The position numbers were made by a program, and so were the translations under genes. DNA of 64,000 bases, taken from assembly GCA_965263215.1 (NCBI GenBank), contig OZ253663.1, positions 1,240,001 through 1,304,000 of the forward strand, in the 5' to 3' direction. Every line of letters starts with the position of its first letter. The stretch's first letter is position 1. The DNA comes from UBA1672 sp965263215 (GTDB lineage Bacteria > Pseudomonadota > Alphaproteobacteria > Micavibrionales > Micavibrionaceae). Shown here in pieces: positions 40,624-50,364 of the stretch. The notes under the pieces were generated by a model. The model made no database searches, was not told the origin of the DNA, and was given only the letters and a program-made list of their open reading frames with translations.

Positions 40624-41196
40624 ATGAAATTTTCAAAATTTTTGATGGTTGGCGCTGTGGGCGTATGTGGTGTTTTAGCATCGACTCAGGCTTTTGCGCA
40701 AAATGAGGCTGTAAATGCCGATGACGTTTTGGCGCCAAAGGCACAAGAGCAAGTGCAGAAACCTTCTGAGCCAACAAAAACGCAGGCACAAATAGATCTG
40801 GAAAAAGGATTGGCTGAGGCCAAGGCCGAAAATGAAGATAAGGAAACTCTTGGTAAAAAGCTCGCTCTGGCAAAAACAATGCATGAAATACGGCCTGTGC
40901 GTGTACAGGTTGATGCTGCTGTGAAGCGTGTTTCCGAAAGGTTGCCTGCATACGAACGTCAAAATTTCGTTGTAACAATGCAATCAATGTTAAATTACAA
41001 TGCGATTGAACGTATATCTACCGATGCAATGGTTGACACCTATACGTTAGAAGAACTTAAGTCGATGGTAGAATATTTCAGTAAACCGGAGGCGAGAAGC
41101 GCGTCTACAAAGGTCAATAGTTGGGCCAGATCAGTTCATCCTGAAATTGTAAAAATGATAGACCGCGCGATGATGCGGATCAAAACAGGCCAATAA
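40624..41196 (+). CDS. DUF2059 family exported protein
   Basis: The product has 190 residues. Signal peptide ends at AFAQ. A low-complexity Gln/Glu/Lys linker comes first, then a helical domain with the DUF2059 pattern TYTLEELKSMVEYFSKPEARS. Function unknown, periplasmic. AAAGGA lies 9 bp before the ATG at 40624; the ATG at 40615 would sit too close to it. It lies between ssb and gyrA. Confidence 0.82.
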   Translation: MKFSKFLMVGAVGVCGVLASTQAFAQNEAVNADDVLAPKAQEQVQKPSEPTKTQAQIDLEKGLAEAKAENEDKETLGKKLALAKTMHEIRPVRVQVDAAVKRVSERLPAYERQNFVVTMQSMLNYNAIERISTDAMVDTYTLEELKSMVEYFSKPEARSASTKVNSWARSVHPEIVKMIDRAMMRIKTGQ

Positions 41197-41225
41197 TCTT
41201 ATTTTAAACAACGAGCGTATATAAT

Positions 41226-44021
41226 ATGAGTGACGATTTAACCCCCGAAACACCTGATGCAGATGTTCCGAGCATTGCGCTTGAAGAGGAAATGAAGCAA
41301 TCCTATCTCGATTACGCGATGAGCGTGATCGTTAGTCGTGCTTTACCTGATGTTCGGGATGGTTTGAAGCCGGTGCACAGACGTATTTTATATGCCATGA
41401 AAGTTGGGGGCTATGCCTCTGACAAACCTCACCGTAAGTCTGCCAAGGTGGTCGGTGAAGTGATGGGTAATTATCACCCACACGGGGATTCCGCGATTTA
41501 TGACTCGCTTGTCCGTATGGCGCAGCCTTGGTCCTTGCGTTTGCCGTTGGTTGACGGGCAGGGGAACTTTGGTTCTATGGATGGCGATAGCCCTGCCGCG
41601 ATGCGTTATACCGAAGCGCGTCTGGAAAAGGCTGCTGAGCATATCCTTTTGGATTATGAGAAGGAAACGGTCGATTATAAACCGACCTATGATGAAAGTG
41701 GAGAAGAGCCTGTTGTGCTTCCTTCACGCATTCCGAACCTTCTTGTTAACGGTGCAGGCGGTATTGCTGTTGGTATGGCGACAAATATTCCGCCGCATAA
41801 TCTTGGTGAGGTTGTTGATGGCTGTTGCGCATTCGTCGAAAACCCGGATATCACAACCGAAGAACTAATTCAGATTATTCCCGGGCCCGATTTTCCGACA
41901 GGGGCATATATCCTTGGGAAGGCGGGGATAAACTCTGCTTATCATACGGGTAATGGCTCTGTGAAGATGCGCGCAAAAACCTCGATCGAGGAAATAGGAA
42001 AGCGCGAAGCGATTATCGTCCACGAGGTTCCATACCAAGTGAATAAGGGTAAGTTGCTTGAACGTCTCGGTGAAGTGGGGCGTGAGAAGATTGTAGAAGA
42101 TATCCATGAAATACGCGACGAATCGGATCGTGATGGCGTGCGCATTGTGATTGAACTGAAGGTTGGTGCAGTCGCAGATGTTGTTTTGAACCAGTTATTT
42201 AAGTACACGGCGCTTCAAACGAACTTCTCTTGTAATATGGTGGCGCTTCATAACAACAAGCCGCAAATCATGGTCTTACGCGACATGATCAAAGCGTTTG
42301 TGAATTTCCGTGAGGAAGTCATCACAAGACGCACAATCTTTGAGCTTGGTAAGGCGCGTGACAGGGCGCATGTATTGGCAGGTTTGGCGATTGCCGTTGC
42401 AAATATTGACGAGATCATCGCACTTATACGTGGTGCAGCGAACCCAGCTGAGGCGCGCGAAGGATTGCTGGCAAAGCGGTGGCCTGTACATGATATTGGT
42501 CCGTTAATTGAGCTTATTGCCGATCCGGAACATGCCGTAGAGGATGACGGCACGTACCAAATGTCTGAAATTCAGGCCAAAGCTATCCTTGATCTGCGCT
42601 TGCATAAACTCACGGGGCTTGAGCGTGAAAAAATAAGTGATGAACTCAAAGAGATCACTGATCTTATTGCTGAATTACTCTTTATTTTAAGTAACCGCGA
42701 AAAATTGTTAGAGGTTCTGGTTGATGAATTGAAAGAGGTTAAAGAGCGCTTTGACACACCGCGCCGCACTGAATTGATAGACGCCGAGTTCGAAGTCGAT
42801 ATGGAAGACTTGATCCAGCGTGAGGATATGGTGGTTACCATTACGCATGGTGGATATGTTAAGCGCGTACCGCTTGATACCTATCGTGCGCAGCGCCGCG
42901 GCGGTAAGGGGCGTTCGGGTATGTCGATGAAGGATGATGACTTCATTTCCGACTTATTTGTCGCAAGCACGCATACGCCGATATTATTCTTTACATCACG
43001 CGGGATTGTCCACCGTATGAAGGTTTATCAATTGCCCCTTGCGACGCCGCAAAGTCGCGGTAAGGCATTGGTTAACTTACTGCCGCTGGAAAAAGAAGAG
43101 AATGTTAGCGTTTACATGCGTATGCCTGAAAATGAGGATATATGGGATGAGTTAGACATTATGTTTGCGACAAGCCATGGTTCCGTGCGTCGAAACAAAC
43201 TCTCTGATTTCAAGAATATTCGTTCTAACGGCTTGATTGCGATGAAATTAGGTGAGGGGGAAAGCCTTGTTTCCGTTAAAATATGTAAGGAAGATGAAGA
43301 CATAATGCTGGCGACGCGTATGGGTAAGGCCATTCGTTTCCCTGTGACTGACATTCGGGTCTTTTCCGGACGCACATCAACCGGTGTTCGCGGGATCAAG
43401 TTGAAACAAAAAGATGATGAAGTCATTTCGATGTCAGTCTTGAAGCATATAGATGTCACACCGGATGAAAGAAACGCATATCTGAAGATGGCGAGCCAAG
43501 TGATTGGTGAGGACGCTGAAGGTATGGATGTGGAAGACACAGATTATGAGCTGACGCAGGAACGTTTCCAGGAACTTTTGGATAATGAGCAGGTCGTTCT
43601 TACAATCTCTAATAAAGGCTTTGGTAAGCGGACATCTGCCTATGAATACCGCGTTTCAGGACGTGGCGGGCAGGGGGTAGCCAATATGGCGCTGACCAAG
43701 AAAAATGGCGGCGCAGTCGTTGCGACCTTCCCGGTAACGGATAGCCACCAAATCATGCTGGTGACCGATGGTGGGCAGTTAATTCGCACGCCTGTGATGA
43801 ATGTCCGTACAACAGGACGCAGCGCACAAGGCGTGACAATCTTTAAGGTTGGCGCGGATGAGCAGGTCGTCTCCGTTGCATGGTTGGTTCAGGAAGATGA
43901 TGACGCTGATGACGCGTTAGAGGCAAATTCTGAAGAGGTCGCAGCTGAGAGTAATTCTGATACAGAAGGTGCGCCGCAAGCAGAAGAGGCCACTGAAGAA
44001 CCAAAGCCCGACGCGGAATAA
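41226..44021 (+). CDS. gyrA: DNA gyrase subunit A
   Basis: This 931-residue type II topoisomerase subunit cuts and rejoins DNA and introduces negative supercoils with GyrB. Catalytic Tyr128 is in AMRYTEARL. The quinolone-determining region reads HPHGDSAIYDS with Ser89 and Asp93 (E. coli 83 and 87) in the sensitive state. The GyrA-box QRRGGKG near residue 555 confirms gyrase rather than ParC. The C-terminal beta-pinwheel is complete and followed by an acidic, Glu-rich tail. coaD starts 5 bp after its stop. Confidence 0.98.
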   Translation: MSDDLTPETPDADVPSIALEEEMKQSYLDYAMSVIVSRALPDVRDGLKPVHRRILYAMKVGGYASDKPHRKSAKVVGEVMGNYHPHGDSAIYDSLVRMAQPWSLRLPLVDGQGNFGSMDGDSPAAMRYTEARLEKAAEHILLDYEKETVDYKPTYDESGEEPVVLPSRIPNLLVNGAGGIAVGMATNIPPHNLGEVVDGCCAFVENPDITTEELIQIIPGPDFPTGAYILGKAGINSAYHTGNGSVKMRAKTSIEEIGKREAIIVHEVPYQVNKGKLLERLGEVGREKIVEDIHEIRDESDRDGVRIVIELKVGAVADVVLNQLFKYTALQTNFSCNMVALHNNKPQIMVLRDMIKAFVNFREEVITRRTIFELGKARDRAHVLAGLAIAVANIDEIIALIRGAANPAEAREGLLAKRWPVHDIGPLIELIADPEHAVEDDGTYQMSEIQAKAILDLRLHKLTGLEREKISDELKEITDLIAELLFILSNREKLLEVLVDELKEVKERFDTPRRTELIDAEFEVDMEDLIQREDMVVTITHGGYVKRVPLDTYRAQRRGGKGRSGMSMKDDDFISDLFVASTHTPILFFTSRGIVHRMKVYQLPLATPQSRGKALVNLLPLEKEENVSVYMRMPENEDIWDELDIMFATSHGSVRRNKLSDFKNIRSNGLIAMKLGEGESLVSVKICKEDEDIMLATRMGKAIRFPVTDIRVFSGRTSTGVRGIKLKQKDDEVISMSVLKHIDVTPDERNAYLKMASQVIGEDAEGMDVEDTDYELTQERFQELLDNEQVVLTISNKGFGKRTSAYEYRVSGRGGQGVANMALTKKNGGAVVATFPVTDSHQIMLVTDGGQLIRTPVMNVRTTGRSAQGVTIFKVGADEQVVSVAWLVQEDDDADDALEANSEEVAAESNSDTEGAPQAEEATEEPKPDAE

Positions 44022-44026
44022 ATCCC

Positions 44027-44536
44027 ATGACAGCACAAGGCAAATATTTAATTGGTGTATATCCCGGATCATTTGATCCGATAACCAAGGGGCATTTGCA
44101 CCTTATTAGGCGTGCAAGCCGTATGGTTGATAAGTTGATCGTCGCCGTTGCTGAAAGCTCTCGGAAAGGGCCTTTATTTTCTTTGGAGGAGCGTTTAGAT
44201 ATGCTTCGTATCGATATAGAGAATATGCCACAGAAGGGCTGTGAAATAGAAGTCCAGACGTTTGATAAGCTCCTTGTTCACTTTGCAAAGGATGCTAATG
44301 CCTCTTGTATTTTCAGAGGGTTGCGCGCCGTTTCTGATTTTGAATATGAGTTTCAAATGACGGGTATGAACGCCAAATTAGATCCGGATATCGAAACGGT
44401 GTTTTTGATGGCTGCTGATAAATGGCAGTTTGTTTCATCGTCCTTCGTTAAGGAAATCGCAAGCCTTGATGGGGGCGTTGATGAGTTTGTAACGCCGCAG
44501 GTTGGTGAGCGTCTCAATAAAAAATTTGGAAAATAA
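44027..44536 (+). CDS. coaD: phosphopantetheine adenylyltransferase
   Basis: This 169-residue enzyme performs the fourth step of coenzyme A synthesis, adding AMP to 4'-phosphopantetheine. Nucleotidyltransferase motifs are GSFDPITKGHLHLIRRA (TxGH form) and SSSFVKEIASLDGGV (usual ISSTxVRE). IFRGLRAVSDFEYEFQM is the conserved substrate loop. It is probably co-transcribed with gyrA. Confidence 0.97.
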   Translation: MTAQGKYLIGVYPGSFDPITKGHLHLIRRASRMVDKLIVAVAESSRKGPLFSLEERLDMLRIDIENMPQKGCEIEVQTFDKLLVHFAKDANASCIFRGLRAVSDFEYEFQMTGMNAKLDPDIETVFLMAADKWQFVSSSFVKEIASLDGGVDEFVTPQVGERLNKKFGK

Positions 44537-44546
44537 AACTCAATGC

Positions 44547-44575
44547 TTGACGCCGTGATATGAAATACATATTGT
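44547..44575 (+). promoter_or_regulatory. promoter of tRNA-Lys
   Basis: -35 TTGACG (44547-44552), a 17-bp spacer and -10 TATTGT (44570-44575) place the start near 44582, about 34 bases before the tRNA. Confidence 0.7.
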
Positions 44576-44615
44576 GCAGCAGTCCGAACGGTATAGTCCG
44601 TTAAAATGTTGGTAA

Positions 44616-44691
44616 GATCGCGTAGCTCAGCCGGTAGAGCAACTGACTTTTAATCAGTAGGTCGAGAGTTCGAATCTCTCCGCGATCACCA
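44616..44691 (+). tRNA. tRNA-Lys (anticodon TTT)
   Basis: A 76-base tRNA. Acceptor gatcgcg pairs perfectly with cgcgatc. The anticodon stem ctgac/atcag region encloses ttttaa, giving TTT. T loop is gttcgaatc, and CCA is encoded. A terminator follows at 44721-44748. Confidence 0.95.
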
Positions 44692-44720
44692 CTTTTCACA
44701 AAAATTTTAGAGTTGTAACC

Positions 44721-44748
44721 AAAGCAAGGTCGTTCTTGCTTTTTTTTT
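44721..44748 (+). terminator. intrinsic terminator after tRNA-Lys
   Basis: Stem aaagcaag / cttgcttt with loop gtcgtt, then a run of T through 44748. Confidence 0.88.
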
Positions 44749-44805
44749 GTGTTTTATGGTAAAAATATAGATATAAAAAAAATAATTAAGAAAATAGAGG
44801 GTAAT

Positions 44806-46455
44806 ATGGGTAAATCTGGTGCAGATGGCATTGATACAAGCGGTTCACGCGAGTATGATCTTCCGGGATATGATCATCACTCAATACGTGCGGTAAGGCA
44901 CAAACATGGTATTATTGTTGATAATTTTGCGCACGGGCAAAGATATACGCATTTGAATATCAATTCAGATGATCGTAAAAGGCCTAATTTTGAAGCCGAG
45001 GGCATTGGCCTTCGTAACCTTGTGACAACGCCTGAGGTTGAGCAGCATGTCGAAGTTGTTGAAGGTGAAAGAATTGAACAAAAAGGCGGTTTATATTTTG
45101 AACATGGTTATGATGCGCATACGCCGACAGATATTGTCGCGGCGAGCGGTTATGAGAACGTTGATATGGATGAAGTAGCGCATGTTCTCGTCTCGCAGCC
45201 TGATTTTGAGTTGAAAATGACTGGCCATGCTGACAGATCCGGTAATGTTGATCGTAATCAAACCTTATCCGAAAATCGTTTACATACGGCCGAAGTTATG
45301 TTGCTTGCAGCTTTACAAAGACAAGGTTTGTCAGAAGAAGATGCTAAAACTCTTTATGATGAACGCGTTGCGCCGCACTCTACGATTGTGGCATTGGGCG
45401 AAACAGAAGGGCCTGTTAAAACGGCTGATGAGGTAAAAGAGCAGGGGAATAGAGTTGTTAGCTTTGACTTGTTCAGCGAAAAGCCTTCAGAAGAACTGTT
45501 AACGAGTATGGTGCATAAAACCGGTGATGCTGATAACCACGAGCATGTGGTTATTGTGAATCTTGGTACAAGCAAATCGCGCGATGACTTTAATTTTCGT
45601 CCTGAGGAGCATCCGGATAAATTAAAAGCGGGGCAATTTGCGATTGCAGATGAAAGTACGCACTTTGTACTTAGGATTGATGAAAACCGTAACTTTGATC
45701 CAGAGCACGAATTTACCATTAATTACGATGCAGATAACAATCTCATAGCGGATAACACGAATTTTGTTATTCAACATGATCAACCCGGGGCAGTGACGAG
45801 CGCATATAATTTTGAAACGGGTCATATTGACATCAGTTTGAACGGAAAAGTTGCGGTGAACATCAACTTGCCGGATAATATTGATCCCGCAATCATAAGT
45901 GTTGGACAAATTACATCAAAGGGGGCGGTTACTATATCCCCCTTAACGAATTTGGAAGATGTTGCGCCGATCAGTGAACTCCGAACAGTTCATGGCGAAA
46001 GAAATGACATAACAAATGCGGCTGATGCTGTTGTGCGTCTGTCCATCGATGCAAAGCATATGTTTATGGAACATGATGGCGACCCGGCCGGATATCAGGC
46101 TGCGCTAGAAGAATATGGTTTCTTGAATAAATTGGATGAGGCCTTCTTTGGTGTGGAACTACAGGGCATTGATACAAAGCCTTATAAAGCCCTCATTGAA
46201 AGTCAATATGCGAATGCTGAATCGGCACTGTATAACCCGTCTCAGGTTGTTTTCCCGTTTCAAACATACCAAGGATTGTATGAATCTGAAGTAAGCTTGG
46301 GGCACATTAATCAAGAGAGTGGCGTTGACGCGTATAGCGCGCTAGTTGAACATATGAGCAATAGTACGGCGACGTCTGATGCTATTGCTGCGCCGGATCA
46401 TATCGAAGACCCTTTGAATGTGATACCTGCCCCCGGTGGCATACGAAACAACTAG
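44806..46455 (+). CDS. OmpA-like domain protein without signal peptide
   Basis: The product has 549 residues. Residues about 95-235 resemble an OmpA/MotB C-terminal peptidoglycan-binding domain: DFELKMTGHADRSGNVDRNQ, LSENRLHTAEVML, IVALGETEG and EQGNRVVSF. No signal peptide or membrane anchor precedes it. The rest is acidic and beta-rich, with repeat-like Asp/Asn segments (FDPEHEFTINYDADNNL), and unrecognised. GAGGG lies before the ATG at 44806; the frame from 44749 runs into the terminator and is rejected. It may be exported by an unusual route. Confidence 0.72.
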   Translation: MGKSGADGIDTSGSREYDLPGYDHHSIRAVRHKHGIIVDNFAHGQRYTHLNINSDDRKRPNFEAEGIGLRNLVTTPEVEQHVEVVEGERIEQKGGLYFEHGYDAHTPTDIVAASGYENVDMDEVAHVLVSQPDFELKMTGHADRSGNVDRNQTLSENRLHTAEVMLLAALQRQGLSEEDAKTLYDERVAPHSTIVALGETEGPVKTADEVKEQGNRVVSFDLFSEKPSEELLTSMVHKTGDADNHEHVVIVNLGTSKSRDDFNFRPEEHPDKLKAGQFAIADESTHFVLRIDENRNFDPEHEFTINYDADNNLIADNTNFVIQHDQPGAVTSAYNFETGHIDISLNGKVAVNINLPDNIDPAIISVGQITSKGAVTISPLTNLEDVAPISELRTVHGERNDITNAADAVVRLSIDAKHMFMEHDGDPAGYQAALEEYGFLNKLDEAFFGVELQGIDTKPYKALIESQYANAESALYNPSQVVFPFQTYQGLYESEVSLGHINQESGVDAYSALVEHMSNSTATSDAIAAPDHIEDPLNVIPAPGGIRNN

Positions 46456-46539
46456 TTTAGGCTTGCCATTTTATCTCTGTGCTTGTTTTTCTAGTGCACT
46501 CACGTCATAGTGTTGAGCTTATTAAGGCAGGTAATAAAT

Positions 46540-47253
46540 ATGTCTGAAAAAAAGGCTCAAAAAACTGAAATAGATATCTCGGAAGAGGCGGTTGGTTCAT
46601 CAACGGGGCCGTTGGCGCGTCTACGCCGTTATTTCTTAACAGGTATTTTGGTCACCGCGCCGATCAGTATCACAATTTATCTGACTTATATCTTTCTAAC
46701 CTTTGTTGACAGCAAGGTTGTGCGGTTCCTGCCAAAAGAATGGTACGACGCATTATACGGTCATACGACAATACCGGGCTTGGGATTGTTTATTGTTATT
46801 GCGGTCTTTATCGCTATCGGTTGGCTCGCGACGAACTTTTTGGGGCGCATTTTTATTCGCCTATCAGAGTATATCGTTGAGCAGATGCCAGTCGTGCGCA
46901 CTTTATATGGCGCGATTAAGCAAATATTTGAAACGATCATGGCGAGTCAGTCTAATGCGTTCCGTGAAGTGGTTATGCTTGAATATCCGCGTAAAGGTGT
47001 CTGGTCTATTGGTTTTGTCACCGGAACAACACAAGGTGAGGTTCAGGGGCACACGGCGCAAGAAACGGTCAATGTTTTCGTGCCGACCACACCCAACCCG
47101 ACATCAGGTTATTTATTGTTCGTTCCCAAAACGGAGCTAAAATACCTTGATATGAGTGTAGAAGAGGGCGTAAAACTGGTTGTTTCTGCGGGTATTATTA
47201 CGCCGGACGAAAACAAGAAGCCGTTAAAAACCAAGAACGGTAAAGAAAAATAA
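46540..47253 (+). CDS. DUF502 family membrane protein
   Basis: The product has 237 residues. It has two strong helices (YFLTGILVTAPISITIYLTY and GLGLFIVIAVFIAIGWLATN) and the DUF502 blocks PVVRTLYGAIKQIFET, VFVPTTPNPTSGYLLFVP and MSVEEGVKLVVSAGI. Function unknown. GGCAGG precedes the ATG at 46540, preferred over 46510. It is followed 9 bp later by cysE and lies in the same unit. Confidence 0.88.
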   Translation: MSEKKAQKTEIDISEEAVGSSTGPLARLRRYFLTGILVTAPISITIYLTYIFLTFVDSKVVRFLPKEWYDALYGHTTIPGLGLFIVIAVFIAIGWLATNFLGRIFIRLSEYIVEQMPVVRTLYGAIKQIFETIMASQSNAFREVVMLEYPRKGVWSIGFVTGTTQGEVQGHTAQETVNVFVPTTPNPTSGYLLFVPKTELKYLDMSVEEGVKLVVSAGIITPDENKKPLKTKNGKEK

Positions 47254-47262
47254 GGTAAGACC

Positions 47263-47949
47263 ATGTTTGATCTTATTAAATCCATACAGTCACGAGACCC
47301 GGCAAAGCCCGGATTTGCAGAGGTTCTATTTGCCTATAACGGTTTTCATGCCGTTATGTGGCACAGAATGAATAATTGGTTATGGCATTTGGGGCTGCGT
47401 ACATTGGCGCGTTTCTTTGCAAATATCGCGCGCATGTTTACGGGCATTGAGATCCACCCTGAGGCCACCATAGGTAAGAATTTTTTCATTGATCATGGAT
47501 CAGGTGTTGTTATCGGACAAACCGCGATCATTGAAGATAACGTCACGATTTATCACGGCGTGACACTCGGCGGTGTCGGTAAAGTCGGCGGCGTGAACGG
47601 AAAACGTCACCCAACCTTGAAACATGGCGCTATCGTTGGTTCCGGCGCGCAAGTGCTGGGTGATATTACGATTGGGTGCTGTGCCAAAATCGGGTCAAAT
47701 TCGGTTGTAACCTCTGATATTCCCGAAGGAGCGACTGCGATTGGTATCCCTGCGCGGGTTATTGGCGGCGATGATAAGGCGCGTGCTTACGGTATGCCGT
47801 CCCGCAAGGAAATGGAAGACGTGACCTTTACGATGGATTGCATTATCCGTGAAATGAGCAAGATTAAGCGCGAGCTGAACATTGATGAAAATGCACCGGA
47901 CACCATCGAAGATTGCATGAGCAAGAATAAAAAGACTGCGGCGGAGTAG
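47263..47949 (+). CDS. cysE: serine O-acetyltransferase
   Basis: This 228-residue enzyme makes O-acetylserine, the first committed step of cysteine synthesis. A short helical N-terminus is followed by left-handed beta-helix hexapeptide repeats (IHPEATIGKNFFIDHG, TIYHGVTLGGVG, KRHPTLKHGAIVGSGAQVLG). The His in DHGSG and the HGVTLGG block are the active-site features. It is the shorter EpsC-type form. Confidence 0.94.
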   Translation: MFDLIKSIQSRDPAKPGFAEVLFAYNGFHAVMWHRMNNWLWHLGLRTLARFFANIARMFTGIEIHPEATIGKNFFIDHGSGVVIGQTAIIEDNVTIYHGVTLGGVGKVGGVNGKRHPTLKHGAIVGSGAQVLGDITIGCCAKIGSNSVVTSDIPEGATAIGIPARVIGGDDKARAYGMPSRKEMEDVTFTMDCIIREMSKIKRELNIDENAPDTIEDCMSKNKKTAAE

Positions 47950-47951
47950 TT

Positions 47952-48230
47952 TTAATCATCATCTAATTTAAAGAGCGTGATGTTGTGTATACAGTAACTA
48001 AAAAATGTGCCGAGCCACAATGCGCCGAAGGTTCCGCGCAAAATAAAAACAAGAATTATTGATTCTCCTGGGGCTCCGGGTAGTTGACTGTAAACATAAA
48101 AAGTAAGTGCTATGAGCAAAATATTACTAAGTATAAAATGAAATAATAGCCATTTGTTTCTCTTAAGAAAAAAGGGTAGCAAGAAAAATAAACTTAAAAC
48201 AAGGGCTGCTAAAATGATTAGTTCAAACAT
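47952..48230 (-). CDS. small membrane protein downstream of recG
   Basis: This 92-residue, strongly hydrophobic protein has three likely helices (IILAALVLSLFFLLPFF, LFHFILSNILLIALTFYVY, LRGTFGALWLGTFFSY). No family is recognised. A textbook GGGGAGGA inside the end of recG sits 4 bp before its ATG, and the ATG immediately follows the recG stop. It is therefore translated from the recG message. Its end is 2 bp from the converging cysE. Confidence 0.7.
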   Translation of the reverse strand: MFELIILAALVLSLFFLLPFFLKRNKWLLFHFILSNILLIALTFYVYSQLPGAPGESIILVFILRGTFGALWLGTFFSYCIHNITLFKLDDD

Positions 48231-50318
48231 TTATCCTCCCCGAAAATACTTAATCGCCTGATCGCGTTCAAATAGGTAGAGTAGGGTTTTGAGCGCTAAC
48301 CCGCGTTCTGATTCCAGTTTAGGGTCTTGATTGATAATCAATTTCGCATCATCGCGCGCCGTTGCCAGTAAATCACTATGTGCCCCAAGGTTCGCAAGCT
48401 TGAAATCAGTAACGCCGCTTTGTTTTGTGCCGAGGATATCGCCGCTACCGCGTAATTCCAGATCTTTCTCGGCAATCACAAAGCCATCTTCCGTATCGCG
48501 CATGATGCTTAAACGCTCCTTTGCAATTTCACCTAAAGGGCCGGAGTAAATTAGGAAACAATATGACTGCTCTGCCCCGCGGCCGACACGACCGCGCAAC
48601 TGATGGAGCTGCGAGAGGCCAAAACGCTCCGCATGTTCAATCACCATAATGGTGGCTTCGGGCACGTTCACACCAACCTCGATCACGGTGGTGGCAACGA
48701 GTATATCCAGCGCGCCGTCTGCGAATTTCGACATGACCTCATCTTTTTCAGCAGGTTTCATGCGCCCATGAATAAGGCCGATACGTTCCCCGAAGGTGGC
48801 CTTGAGAATGTCATAGCGTTCTTCCGCCGCGGCGAGGTCGAGTACCTCTGATTCCTCAACCAATGGGCACACCCAATATATACGCACGCCTTCTGCGATT
48901 TTACGCTGTAGTCCTGCCACGACTTGATCCATTTTATCTTTAGAAAACAGCATGGTTTCAATCGGCTTGCGCCCCGGTGGCTTTTCATCAATCTTCGAAA
49001 CTTCCATATCGCCATAAGCCGTCAGGGCAAGGGTGCGAGGAATAGGGGTGGCGGTCATCACCAGAATATCGGTGCCCTTGGTTTTATTAGATAGCTCAAG
49101 GCGTTGGTGCACGCCAAAGCGATGCTGTTCGTCGATTACTGCAAGGCCGAGGTCACGATATTCCACATCAGGCTGGAATATTGCGTGTGTTCCGATCACC
49201 ACTTGTGCGATGCCGTCTTTAATTTGCTTGAGGATAAGATCGCGTGATTTACCTTTATCACGACCGGTTAGCGTCACAGAGCGCACACCCGCCGCGGTCA
49301 GCCATTCTTTCAGGCTTTGTTCATGTTGCCGCGCGAGGATTTCAGTCGGTGCCATAATCGCGGCCTGTGCGCCGCTTTCAACGGCGTTCATCATTGCCAT
49401 TGCTGCAACAATCGTCTTTCCACTACCCACGTCACCTTGCAACAACCGCAGCATGCGCGCCTGTACGGCCATGTCTTGGTCAATGTCATGAAGGGTGCGT
49501 TTTTGTGCGCCTGTTAATTCAAACGGTAGAACGCTTTCTATCTTTGTGCGTAAATCTTGTGATTGCGGGAAGCTGCGCCCGTTGATTTTGCGCTGTCTGT
49601 CGCGCACCAACGCAAGGGTGAGCTGATTGGCGAGTAACTCATCATAGGCAAGGCGAGATCGTACCTTATGCAATGGTTCCAGATGGTCTTCATCTTTAGG
49701 GGTGTGCAATGCCTTTAGGCATGCATCCCAATCATCCCATCCCTCACGTTTTTTGTGCGCATCATCCAGCCATTCCGGTAGTGGCGTAATATAACCAAGC
49801 GCAGCATTTTGTGCCTTGCGCATGACTTTATTGGTCACACCTGCGGTTAGGGGGTAGATTGCCTCCACCGTTTCAAGGGTTTCACGCTCCGACGGTTTTG
49901 CAACATCGGGGTGCATCATTTGCGGTTGTCCCTGATAATATTCAATCTTGCCGCTGATAATGACGGGTTGCCCGATGGGGAGGAGCTTTTCGAGCCATGC
50001 TTTCTTGGCATGAAAAAACACGAGGGTAATGCTCCCGCTATCATCGCTGCATTTCACACGGTAAGGCAGGGATTTACGCGCATTGGGGAAGTGCTTTTCC
50101 ACGCGCACCTGCGTGGTCATCACCTTGCCGTTAGGCGCATCGGACAGGGGGCAAGCAAAGCGACGGTCAATGAAATCAACAGGGGCATGAAACAGCAGGT
50201 CGAGCACCTTCGGCCCGCCAATCAGCCCTTCCATCAATTTGCCATTGCGCGGCCCCACACCGAGCAGGGTGGTGATGGCACGAAATAGCGGATCAAGCTC
50301 GAATGGTCGTTGACTCAT
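48231..50318 (-). CDS. recG: ATP-dependent DNA helicase RecG
   Basis: This 695-residue helicase remodels stalled forks and Holliday junctions. The N-terminal wedge/OB domain (GKVMTTQVRVEKHF, GSITLVFFHAKKAWLEKLLP) is followed by the helicase core: GDVGSGKTIVA, AIMAPTEILARQH, VIDEQHRFGV, MTATPIPRTLAL, TTVIEVGVNVPEA and QLRGRVGRG. It is divergent from sdhE, a common alphaproteobacterial arrangement. Confidence 0.98.
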   Translation of the reverse strand: MSQRPFELDPLFRAITTLLGVGPRNGKLMEGLIGGPKVLDLLFHAPVDFIDRRFACPLSDAPNGKVMTTQVRVEKHFPNARKSLPYRVKCSDDSGSITLVFFHAKKAWLEKLLPIGQPVIISGKIEYYQGQPQMMHPDVAKPSERETLETVEAIYPLTAGVTNKVMRKAQNAALGYITPLPEWLDDAHKKREGWDDWDACLKALHTPKDEDHLEPLHKVRSRLAYDELLANQLTLALVRDRQRKINGRSFPQSQDLRTKIESVLPFELTGAQKRTLHDIDQDMAVQARMLRLLQGDVGSGKTIVAAMAMMNAVESGAQAAIMAPTEILARQHEQSLKEWLTAAGVRSVTLTGRDKGKSRDLILKQIKDGIAQVVIGTHAIFQPDVEYRDLGLAVIDEQHRFGVHQRLELSNKTKGTDILVMTATPIPRTLALTAYGDMEVSKIDEKPPGRKPIETMLFSKDKMDQVVAGLQRKIAEGVRIYWVCPLVEESEVLDLAAAEERYDILKATFGERIGLIHGRMKPAEKDEVMSKFADGALDILVATTVIEVGVNVPEATIMVIEHAERFGLSQLHQLRGRVGRGAEQSYCFLIYSGPLGEIAKERLSIMRDTEDGFVIAEKDLELRGSGDILGTKQSGVTDFKLANLGAHSDLLATARDDAKLIINQDPKLESERGLALKTLLYLFERDQAIKYFRGG

Positions 50319-50364
50319 GGTGGTTTAACTGCTCATATTTTTTGACGAACAAGGATAGGCTACT

